Shown piece after piece: positions 11,109 through 23,865 of a DNA stretch of 64,000 nt. This stretch comes from Thalassia testudinum. Lineage: Eukaryota > Streptophyta > Magnoliopsida > Alismatales > Hydrocharitaceae. A program made the translations under genes and the position numbers. The stretch spans positions 19,714,001 through 19,778,000 of the forward strand of contig JAZHRO010000019.1 of assembly GCA_037157565.1 (NCBI GenBank). The letters are read 5' to 3'. The notes beneath the pieces were generated by a model. It saw only the letters and a list, made by a program, of their open reading frames with translations. It was not told the DNA's origin and searched no databases. Numbering within the stretch: position 1 is the stretch's first letter; each line of letters begins with the position of its first letter.

Positions 11109-14100
11109 ATATGTTAATGCCCAACATAAAAAAATCAAAACCAACTACACATAAGCCTAACTTCTTGATAATTGACTAAATAATGCTTCATTTTTCCTGA
11201 TATATATTTATAATCTGATCTTATCTCGTTGATTAACATTTTGTAGAACATAGCAGACAAAAGTGTACATAGGATTGACAGAGATCATATCTCGATACAA
11301 ATCTTTTCATTTATAAACGTGCTAGACTATGTCCATCATTTCTATGTGTCAGAATTTATTTCGAGCCACTATATAATCTCATTTTGACACCCCAAAAAAC
11401 ATCTGCCACAAATATGTAGAGGTTTCTTATTTTTCCTAAATGGTGGGCGCATCCTAATCCTTGAATCAGATTGATAATCCATGGACATATATGCTATCAT
11501 TAGGGATGAGAGAACTAGCAAACTTGAGAGCCATCTGGGAATTGCCATGTTTTGAGTATAATTACCAATATAATCTTTCGATGCCAATGACTTTGACATG
11601 TATGTCGACATTTCATGTCTTTATAGTAAACACTCATAATCCCTACAATGGTATGTTACTAATGAAAACTTAAAAAATTATTACCTATCTATTGTCATAT
11701 TGTAGTTGTTACATGCCATTACTCGTTTAAAATAAGCCTGTTGCTTGCTTTTATTATGATCAGCTACTTTGCAAGAAAGCTGTAAGCATCTTATCATTGC
11801 GGTTACCTATTTTCTTATGTTTCATATAAGAAAATATTTACTAAGGTTATTAAACTTCCTCTATGTTAAGATAGTTTCTATACAATAAATGTTACTTGTA
11901 TAAAATTCTGATTGCAGCAAACTATGTGATCACGCTATTGACATTCCCAACTACTAATCCTAGATACCGTTATTCTGATAGCCTTGCAAAAATAATGAAA
12001 ATGACAAAAGCTAACGCACATTTGATCATGGATTAGTGAGGATGCATATTAGTGAGGATGCATGTGCGAAGAATAGAAACTCCTCAGAATGTTATCTCGT
12101 ATTACCTCTCTATAAATTTTGCATTGTCATTTTAGTTGCTCGTTAACATGGAAGCCCACATTTCTTATGAAATTGGTTTCAAAAATCGAAATTCACATTT
12201 ACAATACAAATAACTTGGGTAATCAACTAGGGAGTGCCTATTGCAAGTAATTTACTATAAAACAAAGTAAAGAATTGGGAGACCTTAAAGGTTGTTTTCC
12301 ATTTCTTATGACCACTACCAATAGGAAGTCACTCTGGCCAAATATAATTGGTTAATCGTGATATAACATCTAATTTACAAGCATATTTTTTATTACATTA
12401 TGAGCGAAAATATATTAATGTGGACAATGTTTGCTGTAAAGTTAATTTGAAATAATAATTGAACATAGAGAAATTAATGGTTAAATTCTATTCTCCAAAT
12501 TTTCTAGAAAGAGAGAAGTCCTTTTTATTTTCGAATCGGCAATAACGTGACACATCAGATTCGTCTATTTCATATCAACCACTGTATTGAATCTTAAGGA
12601 AAAACTTTCACCATTAATGCTAACAAATGCACCAGTTCCACCCAATAGGTGAACAAGAACAATTTGAAACAAGTTGAATAAGAAACATGTGGTATGGTAT
12701 GAAGATGACAATGCAAACCCGAAATAATAATAACAGTTAAAGAGTTCTAGGTTGTTGCTTCGGCTAAGTTATACGTTGTGCACAATTGGCCATGACATAC
12801 GCTTAAGAGTCATTGTCCAAACAATTGAACCATAAAGTGAAGATTAAAAAATTACCTAAGCTCAATAAGAGTTTGGAAATGTGTACAACTCAAAGTTAAT
12901 TTGTAAAGAAACAAGTTCAATCCATAGTAATGCAACTACAATCAAACATAATGCTCCCGAAGCAAAGATATATGAAGGACGTACATACAACTAGTTGCAT
13001 GCACTATAAGAGGCCCAACAACTATTAAGTCCCTTATGTATACAACAATCATTATTTGCAAACTAAGACTTGTGTATGAAGTGCAACAAATCAAATACGA
13101 ATGTTAGTAGAGTAGTATGTATGATAAAAGTTAATAAAGGAAGATTAATTAAAAGTTTGGCTACATGCTTTTCAATAAAGTCAATTTTTGTTATCATGCT
13201 TCATTTTCTTCTATGTTGAACGATGATTTGTATTTATTCAAACCTTGATTATTTTTTAGACTAAATTTTTTACTGAAAGGCATATAATGAGTTGGATCAT
13301 AAATTATATGTAAAATCTATTTTAAATTAACTTGAGTGCAGTTTGACTAGAAACACGAGTTGAATTCCACGCACCAAGTCCTTATCTACATCCAAAGGGA
13401 GTTGAAAGCTGATAGTGTTGCAAAACAGCATCAAAACACGAATTTGAATTTTTGTTATTGTGATTAGAAAGTAATTTTATATTGTGATTACCTTGTGTTC
13501 TATCACAAATTCTTGCTGACACTATATAAGGATAGAATTGTGCCCTCTAAATTAAAAGTTTTTCTCAAAAAAAAAAATGACGCAAGACATTAGGATAAAA
13601 TTATACGTATATAAAACATGAATCCTAAATGAACAAATAATTTCTTCAAAAAAGCTTCTAGAAACCTATATTTTTCTTACTATCATCTTAGAATTGATTG
13701 AATGTCAAAACACCTACTTCGTTAAATAGTTTGTGACAACGAGAATGAATAAAATATCACAAAAAAAATTCCATACCAAATGTTTCTATTAAGCAACGTA
13801 CATTTGTCATCAAAACTTTGGGGCATCTAATCTTTTCATATTTATCTTGAAATTAAAATTACTTGAAGCATTAAATACGTACATCATATATATTTGGAAT
13901 ATCTACTTGTTGAATGTAAAGGAATCGAAGTTGGCACCATATGCATTCCAGAAAATAATAAGAAACTCCATGAATTTAATGTCTTAAGCCTTGATCCACA
14001 AGAATAAAATGCACAAAGGAGAAACTATTCTCGAATAAAATATAATTCCAACAATCCTCTTAATATATAAGCTCATTCGGGTATGCTATTGATGCAAAGA

Positions 14101-15493
14101 ATTCTAGTGGAGTCTTCAAGCTTATCTGAGCTTATCCCCTGCTTCCCCTATGTGTTCATCGTCTCATTTTCATGTCCACATAGCTATTGTAACAAAAAAT
14201 GGTAGAACTCTCATCAATTTTTGGTACCCATACAATTAAATCATTTTGAATGTCTACAATAAGTCAACGAATACTAATAGAGAATTTTGAAAAAAGAAAT
14301 TTAATCTTATGTTTATTAGATATCCCACCGCTAATGGAAGTACCTAATTTTCTATTAACTTAACTACAAATCTAATCTCCTTACAATCTACCATCTTCTT
14401 ACTATTTCACATATAAATCTAATACTTTCACTCGCCTCAATCGAACTACATACGAGGCACTCTCGTAGAGGGTAGACCACCTAGCCAGCAACTCCTATCC
14501 CTATGCTCCGTCCAACACTTGTTCCACACTCGCAGACCATTGAAAGGGTTACAAATTGATCTGTGAATAACTTTACATTAATCAGTTAAACTCAACTTTC
14601 TTCTTCCACGTTCCCCAATACGAAGTACCTTCCAAAAGTGAACCAATCATCTACCACCAACCTTAGCTTCTCTCTCCATGCCGTGTCTAGGGAAGAGATA
14701 ACTTTAACTCAATGACCTAGGTGACTCTCTTTAACAACTCCCTCGTCAATATAAGCCCAACATCCATGCGAAATATTGATAGAAGAATGATTTAATAAAA
14801 ATCATGCTTCCTAAGATAATCAAAATAGTAAAACAACCTACCAATCTCATTATGACATGACATGATTTAGAAGTTCTTCCTCCAAATGTAGATGCAATTT
14901 TCTCAATAGGCAATTTTCTCTAATGGGTGGGGAATGGTGTTTCAAAAAATTACTGCCTTGGCAGTGTTCAACATGTGTACACAGTTAGCCTTCACCCTCC
15001 AACAATCTTTCTAGACCAATATTCCCACCACTATTCTCCTAAACACGTATTTTCTACAAGGCTCACATAAGTACCGTGCATCCTTCAAGACCACCATTTT
15101 CCTAGTTTTCTAGAGAGAATTTACACCACATTTGGCACTATTTCGAGCAACGATTTCAACCTTGTTGGTTGGCCTACTTATGGTAGGGATTCAACATGAA
15201 GGGTGATGAGAACCTAGATATGGTAGTGTTTCAATATGAAGAGACACGAGAGTTGAGAGATTAGGGTGAGCAAAATAAGGAGTCCTAGACAAATCTATCC
15301 CGACCCGATTACAACACTTGTTAACATATTTTCCAATTATATGCTAATAGGTTGTTCAATCAAAAATTTGTTTATGACATTGACAAGTAAAATTTTTTTT
15401 AAAATCTTTAGATCGAGAATGTGTTATAGTAAAGTGCATCATATTCCTTTCTTTAAGGATATTAGTGTTTATTATGCTTGTACTATTCAAAAG
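11109..15493. repeat. Tandem macrosatellite unit 1 (4385 bp, uninterrupted)
   Basis: It starts ATATGTTAATGCCCAAC and is followed directly at 15494 by the same sequence. The unit is AT-rich with no long ORF. Short frames recur in each unit: a plus-strand frame at 11461-11673 (...ELPxFEYNYQYNL...) and a minus-strand stretch around 12568-12680 reading LVHLLGGTGAFVSINGE. I cannot assign either, and they may be remnants of a gene captured in the unit. An A-run preceded by a TATATAAGG-like site lies around 13521-13577. No primer site, polypurine tract or transposon terminus is visible in the unit. The unit start is arbitrary; I used the T1 junction. Confidence 0.85.
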
Positions 15494-15863
15494 ATATGTT
15501 GATGCCCAACATAGAAAAATCAAAACCAACTATACATGAGCCTAACTTCTTGATAATTGGCTAAATAATGCTTCATTTTTCCTTATATATATATAATCTG
15601 ATCTTATTTCTCACTGATTGCCATTTCGTAGAACATAGCTGACAAAAGTGTACTTAGGATTGAGAGATATCATATCTCGATACAAATCTTTTCATTTAAA
15701 ATAAATGGTTTTATAAACGTGCCAGACTTTGTCCATCATTTCTTTGTGTCAGAATTTATTTCGAGAATAATCTCATTTTCCCACACCAAAAACACATCCA
15801 CCACAAACTTGTGGAGGTTTCTTGTTTTTCCTAAAAGGTGGGTGCATCCTAATCCTTGCCTCA

Positions 15864-18683
15864 TGTTAAGACCCGTGTTATTAAGCCTTTTTAAGATGTT
15901 CGTACTTTAGGTCAGACATCTGGACTGAGGGTCAGACGTCTTGCAAGACGTTTGGACTCATTCCCAGATGTCTGAAAATCTAAATTTTCGTGCACAAGCT
16001 CGCGACTGCGCGCGTGCTTCGTGCAGACAGTACACGTCCCTCGCTTCCTCTCCTCTCTCCTTCCACCCGACGAAAACCCTAACCCCCACACCTTATATAA
16101 ACCCCCCATCTCACCCTCATTTCACCCCACTTCCCAGCCACCTTCCTCTACCCTCCAGCAAGAGCAGCCGAGTGAGAGCGGCGAAGAGAAGTAGTAGCTT
16201 GAGAGGAGAGGAGCAGCATGAGAAGGAGAGGAGAGAAGGCTTACGAGCTCACATGGGAGCTTGCCGGTGAGCTCACGACCGATCGACGCGTGCATAAGGT
16301 GGAGGAGTGCGTCGGGGAGGTCCTCCCCGACACTGTTGCAGCCGGAGCAGCAGGCGAGCGAGCATGGAACGGCCACGCGCAGTGCGAGAAGGCGAAGGCA
16401 GGTTCTGATTCTGGGATTTTCCTAGAATCAGACGTCTGGAGTGACCGCCAAACGACGGTGCGAACGTCTGGAGGTGGTGCCAGACGTCTGAGAAGGAGGC
16501 TTCTCGAAGGTATGTCTCCTTGCGGATACGGCCATGCAGGTCGCTTCGCCGAGACACTGTTCCTTACCTTTTTGAGAAAATTTCAGTTGATTCACGCAGG
16601 TTTTACTTCGGGAAGGCACGGGGCACGCCCTCCCACGCACTTCGGATGTTTGGGCGAGGGACCAGACGACGGGAAGCGCTTCCAGACATCTGGAGAGGTT
16701 GTTGGACGTCTGGAACTGGGTCCAAACGGTCCAGCAGAGTTCCTGGATGTCTGAGGAGTAGCACAGGACTTGAGGTATGGATCTGGACTCTTTTAAGATG
16801 TCTGGAAGTTGTTCTAGACATCTGATTTGAGTCAGAATCCCTATTTTGACCCGTTTAGGTCTGTTTAAGGTCTGATTTCTGCAATTAAGATACCGATGTT
16901 TCCCGTATGATTTCCTCTACTTGTTGGAATACTTTCTATACTGTTCTAAGTATTCTCTTGTGCTTAACCCTTGTGATAGGACCTTGTTCCGTTCCGGGTT
17001 CGAAGCTTGCTGAGGCACATGAGCCTACCGTTCAAACCCCCATTACTCCTGGGTTTACTGGTAGAGTGGCTTCCCCTAAATTTAATTACAACCTAATTGC
17101 ATGAGTGGAATGAATGTTTAGAACCTAGGATATGGCATGAATCCTAAGACTAGAAATATTGGATTGTTTGTATTGAATGAATGAATTGCAGTCTTGAACG
17201 AGTAGATAGAATGATAACAATTGCCTATAAATGGATAACAGTTGCCTGCGAACTATATAGTATTTGTGTTAGTTAACTATTGAATGTAACCTTTCTGTCA
17301 TACACATGGAATGACGTAAAGTGAGCGGCATGTATATAATTTGGAAATGGAAAGGTGAATGTTGGAACCACGAGCTATTTGTGAATAAACTGAATATGAA
17401 ATAGAGTTACAAATTGCATATGTATAACCTGAGAATGGAAATAGAAATGATGAAACCTAGTATGGCTGGCCTGAGAAATATGAACATAAACCCTACAGGG
17501 AATTAGGAGTAGAGCTCTTGGAAATAAATGGAATGGAACTGGGAATGTGAGTGGGGAAGTGAGCTGGCCCTTGAGTACGGAGTACCAAGGAGAGCGACTG
17601 TCCCCCTGTTTAGTGCAGAGTGGAGCAAGCCACCCTTGGGTTGGGACCCAGGGTTAGGGTTGGCCACTCTATACCGACTTCTTAGCCCTCGCGTACACAG
17701 TACCGAGGAGAGCTACTAGTGTAGGGAGAGAGCTAGCCACCCCACGGGGCTCGAGGTTCAGCTAGCCACCTTACACTAACTTGTTAGGCCCACTAGGCAA
17801 ACCAGGGTAGTCAGGTGAGGGTGCACGGACTGTGGAGGGGCAAGACCCCTGTTTGGTTCTTAGGGGCTAGACCCCTATTACTGAGAGGGCTATGCCCTAT
17901 ACTGGTTCCGTGCTATGCTTTGGGCACACCCGCTAATGAAAATGACTGACCGCGTGCCAGTGCAGGGTAGCTACCCGTGCATTTATCGCGCGTGCCGTAG
18001 TCACCGTTACGTTTGTCTGTAACCTTAGGGTGGTTGACTAGGTGTAGGACCACCACGGGGGACTCTCCTGGCTAGGAGAGCACCACGTGCTACTTCTACT
18101 CTTCAGAAAAGACTGCAATCAAGATCGTTCCCACGAGGAACATTTGAGATCAAGAAAGAGACCTGATAATTAAACCAAGTGGTGAAAGAAAGAATAATTA
18201 GTTAAAGAAATAAAGAAATTGGAAAACAACAGCTACCTGTCCACCTTTATTACCTATTAGTTGGTTGCCACTCTACTCAACGTTCACTGATGTTTTGTAC
18301 TCATAACCCTTTTCAGGTCCAAGTGTTGAGCAGCCAGAGCCTATGGCTGCAGAGTGTGCTGGGCCCAATAGAACCTAGTAGTTGTAGCTCTTTTTGTACT
18401 CGTTTGTAGTAGTGAGTAGCTTCTTGTACCTTTATATTCTGTACTCTTTCATTTTGCACTTTATATTCCTGTACCTGTTTACTTTTCTACTATTGTGGTG
18501 GTGTGTACTGTAGTAGTTTTACATCTTTACTACTTTACTTTTGTTACTGTTAGTTGTTTAGCATGGTGAATGTGGTTTACTTTACTGCTTTTTGGTTACT
18601 TCTCGTTGGACGACTGGGTCTTGGGATCAGTCAAGTCAGTCCGGTCTCGTGTCCTGTAGGGATTCGGGAACTGGGTCGTAACA
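15864..18683 (+). repeat. T3: solo LTR, Tekay/Del family
   Basis: A 2820-bp LTR (TGTTAAGACC…GGGTCGTAACA) is flanked by the direct repeat CCTCA (15859-15863 and 18684-18688). The uninterrupted site is seen in unit 3 (TTGCCTCAGATTG near 31211). There is no internal region, so this is a solo LTR, the usual product of LTR-LTR recombination. A TATA box (TATATAA, 16094-16100) follows a short U3. Confidence 0.92.
15911..16825. repeat. Cluster of AGACGTCT-type palindromes in T3
   Basis: Exact AGACGTCT occurs at 15934-15941, 16430-16437 and 16482-16489. Many one- or two-base variants (AGACATCTGG, GGACGTCTGG, AGATGTCTGG) lie around 15912-15975 and 16680-16825. The copies are 20-50 bp apart and lie on both sides of the TATA box. 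Confidence 0.7.
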
Positions 18684-20788
18684 CCTCAGATTGGTAAGCC
18701 ATTTCCATATATGCTATCATTAGGAATGAGAGAACTGGAAAACCTGAGAGCCATCTTGGAATTGCCACGTTTTGAGTATAATTACCAATATAATCTTTCG
18801 GTGCCAATGACTTTGAAATGTATATCGACATTTCATGTCTTTATAGTAAACACTCGTAATCCTTACAATGGTATGTTAGTAATGAAAACTTAAAAAATTA
18901 TTACCTATCTATTGTCATATTGTAGTTGTTACATGCCATTACTCGTTTGAAACAATCCTGTTGCTTGCTCTTAATATGATCAGCTACTTTGCAAGAAAAT
19001 CGTAAGCATCTTATCATTGCATCTACCTCTTTGCTTCTATTTCATATAAGAAAATATTTACTAAGGTTATTAAACATTCTCTACATTAAGATAGTTTCTA
19101 TACAATAAATGTTACTTGTATAAAATTATGACTGCAGCAAACTATGTGATCACGCTATTGACTTTCCCAACTACTAATCCTAGATACCATTATTCTGATA
19201 GCCTTGCAAAAATAATGAAAATGACAAAAGCTAATGCACATTTGATCATGGAATAGTGAGGATGCATGTGCAAAAGATAGAAACTCCTTGGAATGTTATC
19301 TCGTATTACCTCTCTATAAATTTTGCATCGTCATTTTAGTTGCTCATTAACATGGGACTGCACATTTCTTATAAAATTGGCCTCAAAAATCAAAATTCAC
19401 ATTTTCAATACAAATAACTTAGGTAATCGACTAGGGAGTGCCTATTGCAAGTAATTTCCTATAAAACAAAGTAAAGAACTGGGAGGCCTTAAAGGTTGTT
19501 TTCCTTTGCTATTTACCACTACCAATACGAAGTCACTCTGACCAAATATAACTGGTTAATCGCGATATAACAGCTAATTTACAGGCATATTTCTTATTAC
19601 ATTACGAGCAGATATTTATTAATGTGAACAATGTTTGTTGTAAAGTTAATTTGAAATAAGAATTGAACATAGAGAAATTAATGGTTAAATTCTATTCTCA
19701 AAATTTTTAAGAAAGAGAGAAGTCCTTTTTATTTTCTAATCGGTAATAACGTGACGCATCAAATTCGTCTATTTTATATCAACCACTGTATTGAATCTTA
19801 AGGGAAAATTTTCACCATTAATGGGAACAAATGCACCAGTTCCACCCAATAGGTGAACTAGCGCAATTTGAAACAAGTTGAATAAGAAACATGTGGTATG
19901 GTATGAAGATGACAATGCAAACTTGAAATAATAATAACACATAAAGAGTTCTAGGTTGTTGCTTCGGCTAGGTAATACGTAATGCACAATTGGCCATGAC
20001 ATACACTTAAGAGTCATTGTCCAAACAATTGAACCATAAAATGAAGATTAAAATACTACCTAAGCTCAATAAGAGTTTAGAAATGTGTACAACTCAAAGT
20101 TAATTTGTAAAGAAACAAGTTCAATCCATAGTAATGCAACTACAATCAAACATAATGCTCCCAAAGCAACGATATATGAAGGACGTATATACAACTAGTT
20201 GCTTGCACTATAAGAGGCCCGGCAACTATTATGTCCCTTATGCATATGACAATCATTATTTGCGCACTAAGACTTGTGTATGAAGTGCAACAAATCAAAT
20301 TCGAATGTTAGTAGAGTAGTATGTATGATAAAAGTTAATAAGGGAAGATTAATTGAAAGTTTGGCTACACACTTTTGAATAAAGTCAAGTTTTGTTATCA
20401 TGATTCTTTTTCTTCTATGTTGAACGATGATTTGTATTTATTCAAATCTTAATTATTTTTTAGACTAAATTTTTTTACTGAAAGGCATATAATGAGTTGG
20501 ATCATAAATTATATGTAAAATCTATTTTAAATAAACTTTAGTGTGGTTTGACTAGAAACAAGAGTTGAATTCCATGCACCTTGTCCTTATCTGTATCCAA
20601 AGGGAGTTGAAAGTTGATAGTGTTGCAAAACGACATCAAAACACGGATTTGAATTTGTTATTGTGATTAGAATGTGATTTTATATCATGATTACCTCATG
20701 TTCTATCACTATTATTGTTGACACTATATAAGGATAGAATTGTGCCCTCCAGATTAAAAGTTTTTCTCAAAAAAAAAAAATGATGCAA

Positions 20789-22919
20789 TGATTGCGCAGC
20801 AATCATAGGTCTTAATTTACCTAAATTAGGCTAGGACTTAGCATAATTTAGGGTTATTCATGCATGCATACGCATTATCTGCATCTTTACTGCTTTCCTT
20901 TAACTATGCATAAAATAATGTTATAATGTGCTGATTAAGTGCATTATATCGATTGCAGGGAATAAGCTGATCAGGAGCTGGATCTGAAGCTGGATCAGGA
21001 ATAACAGGAGTTGTAGCAGAGCTAGATCAGAAGGCCTAGTTTAGATGTAGGAATAATAATGTAAGGGGGCTAAAAGTTTGCTATTCTATTAAGTAGGAAT
21101 AAAGTAGTAAAATGTGAAGAGCTTAGGTCCGTCCTAGCCCTAGGATAGCCTAGAGACTTCCCCAAGCCTTAGCCACCCTTAGATTAGGTCACAACACCCT
21201 AGGAAGCCCTAAAACCCTAGTTCCAACCCTTCTCTGGATATCCAGATAAGTTTTAAGACATCCAGGACCCTTAGCCAAATCCCGCACACTTCAAACTCAC
21301 TTCTGCAGTGTTATTGGACGTCCAGACACTTTGCCTGACATCTAATTTTTGCAGAATACCTGAAACAGAACCCAAAATCCTTCCTGACTCTGATTGGACG
21401 TCCAGACAACAAGTCTGGACTTCTGATTTTTGAGATTTAAGCCTTGATCTTGGATCTCTAGGTCCCTAAACCCAATTCCAACCCTATAGGAACCTAAATT
21501 AAGGTATCCTAACCCTAGTACATCACCTCTAGACCTCCCTAAGGGCCTAATTAGGTCCTCACTAAACCTAATTGACTTGTATCTTAGTCAATTCCATCAG
21601 CCTATTCAATTGGACTCAATGAGTCCAATTGAGCCCTAATCTCAGCACACACTATCCAATTGGACTCAGTGAGAGTCCAATTGACCTAAACCTGAATTAA
21701 TTGAGTTGTTTTACTCTCAATTAAGTTTTCACACACCCAATTAAACTTGTATTAAGTTTAATTGCACTTTACCTTAGTGAATTAGGGTTTATAATCCTAA
21801 TTTGAGACATACCTTGACCTATACCCACTAGAACCTAACCTAATCAACCTAGCCACCTAAGTTTCGACCCACACACACCCACACACACCATCCACACGAA
21901 AATACCTAGCCTAGAGTTATCTAGAACTCTCTACCATGTGTGCTTGCCTTGGTTGCCAAAAATAGCAACCAAGAGCCATTCAATTTTTAGATCCACATTT
22001 GGTGGATTTAAAAAACCACCATCCACCCTCTCTCTCTCACTCTCCCACGAGCTCCCACCATAGGCCTCTCTAGAGAATTCCATAATTCTCTAGAGAGCTT
22101 CCCTTAGGTCTATAAAAAGACCCCTTGGGTGGCCATTTGCACCCATTCACTTCCTTGGCATCCATTCCACTTAGAATAGCCACTTCCATCTCCACTCCAC
22201 CTCCACGAGTTGAGCACCACCATGGAGGCCACCATCTCCACACCAGGAAGCTGGATCAGCTCCCCAACCTCTCTCCAAGGGCCGGCCTAAGTTCCATTGG
22301 CCGCCCCTTCTTCTCTCAACCATTCAAAGGCCATCGGGGACCACCCCTGAATGCCCTTCCATTCTGCTGGATTTAGATTATGCTCTTTGTATATTTACTG
22401 TGTTTATTTACTACTTAGTAGTGTAGTCTTACTTCTCCCCCAATGATGCATGCGAAATCCCCCCATCGATTCTTGTATGCGATCATTTTCTAGTAGCTAG
22501 ATTTAATTTTCAAGCATTTATGTACAAGCTTTCCTCTAGATTCCTTGTGCAACAACTCCCAAATGAATGAGTGAAAACACATTTTTATATATATATATCT
22601 CTATTTGTTTGAAATCACCATGAGCTTAATGATTGCTATTATCTTTTGTGTGATTAATGTTGCCTGTTTCTAACTCTTAATATTCTTGCAACTAAGCATG
22701 TCGTACGCAAATATGTAATAATCACGAACCGGCATGCGATTCTAAACAAAGTAGAGCGGCAAAAAGATCGATTTCAAAAGTAAAAGCAACACCTCCCAGA
22801 GACGAACGACCGGGACTCAAGTCTCGTTATCTTTAGAAATCAATTTTTGACGAACGTTTTTGCGCGACTATACTACAATTTCCAACGACTTTCAAATGCG
22901 CGAAAATGAGCATTTGTCA
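20789..22919 (+). repeat. LTR A: solo LTR, Athila/Tat-like
   Basis: A 2131-bp LTR runs from TGATTGCGCAGC to GAGCATTTGTCA. It is flanked by TGCAA (20784-20788) and CGCAA (22920-22924); unit 1 has CGCAA at this site, so the left copy carries one C-to-T change. A TATA box (TATAAAAA) lies at 22111-22118. A CCTCCCAGAGACGAACGACC segment about 120 bp from the right end is like the U5 signature of the other Athila-type LTRs, which gives plus orientation. The first 17 bp form a perfect hairpin. Two GGACGTCC palindromes lie at 21316-21323 and 21396-21403. Confidence 0.82.
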
Positions 22920-23159
22920 CGCAACACATTAGGAAAAGATTATATGTATATGGAACATTGATAAATGCCAATTTATCATCATTTTTATGCATTAAAACAA
23001 ACCTAGCTCTTAGGATTTTGCTCCGCAAATGGGTTTTTGGGCTACATTTAGACATCAATTAGGTTAGGCATGCATTGCACTTTTTATTATCTTTTTAATG
23101 TGTTTTTGTGAGTGTTAGGGATATACAGATTGTCAGAACTCCAAAACCCTAGCACTCAG

Positions 23160-23865
23160 GAAGATAACTAGTGAAGAAGAAGCTCAAACTAACTGGAACT
23201 CAGCTTGATCCAGCTCACCATAGCTGGATTCCAGCTCACTTGAACTAGGGTTAGCTCATCTTGGTTCCATTCAACTCATCTCAGCTAAATGGCGGCTCAA
23301 GAGAGCTCATCTTAGCTCACCCTAGCTCAGGTCAGTTCAGATCCAGCTCAACTTAGCTGAATCTAGCTCATCTCAGCTCCCATTAGTCCACAGGGAGCCC
23401 TAGCTAGCTCAGCTGAGTTGACTGGAGTTCACCCCAGCTCAGGTCCATCTACATCCAGCTCCACTCAAATCCGGCCAGCTGAAGATGACTTCATTCTAGC
23501 TTAGGAAGCTCAAGTCCAGCTCCCGAGGACTCAGCTTAGCTTAACTCAGTTGAGCTAAGCTACCTTAGCTGCCTCACCCAGCTTGATCCTCCCCGAGAAC
23601 ATTAGACCCAGCTCACCTCAGCTCCTTTTAGCAGAAGCTAGCTTGCTTTAGCTTGGCTTAATAGCTAGCAAAGAACTAGCAAGCTAAGACAACTAAGGTA
23701 TCTCCTTGCAGCTCTCTTCAGCAGCCACCAACTCTAGTGCAGCTCAAGATGACTACCTCCAGCTCTTCTCCCTGAAAACCCTAGCTCCAAATGCCTCCAA
23801 CTCTACTCCCTACTAGCTAAACTAGCTAAGATGCTTAACTTTACTAGCTAAGCTAGCACTCATCA
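23160..23865. repeat. AGCT-saturated segment of LTR B U3
   Basis: About 700 bp are built from variations of AGCTCA/TTAGCT, so the palindromic tetramer AGCT recurs every few bases. The equivalent stretch in LTR D is at 35150-35900. Confidence 0.75.

Noticed and set aside
11461..11673. Conserved 60-70-codon frame in each tandem unit (also 18711-18893 and 31210-31422) as a gene
   Set aside because: It recurs because the unit recurs. Both strands are open there and no family is recognised.
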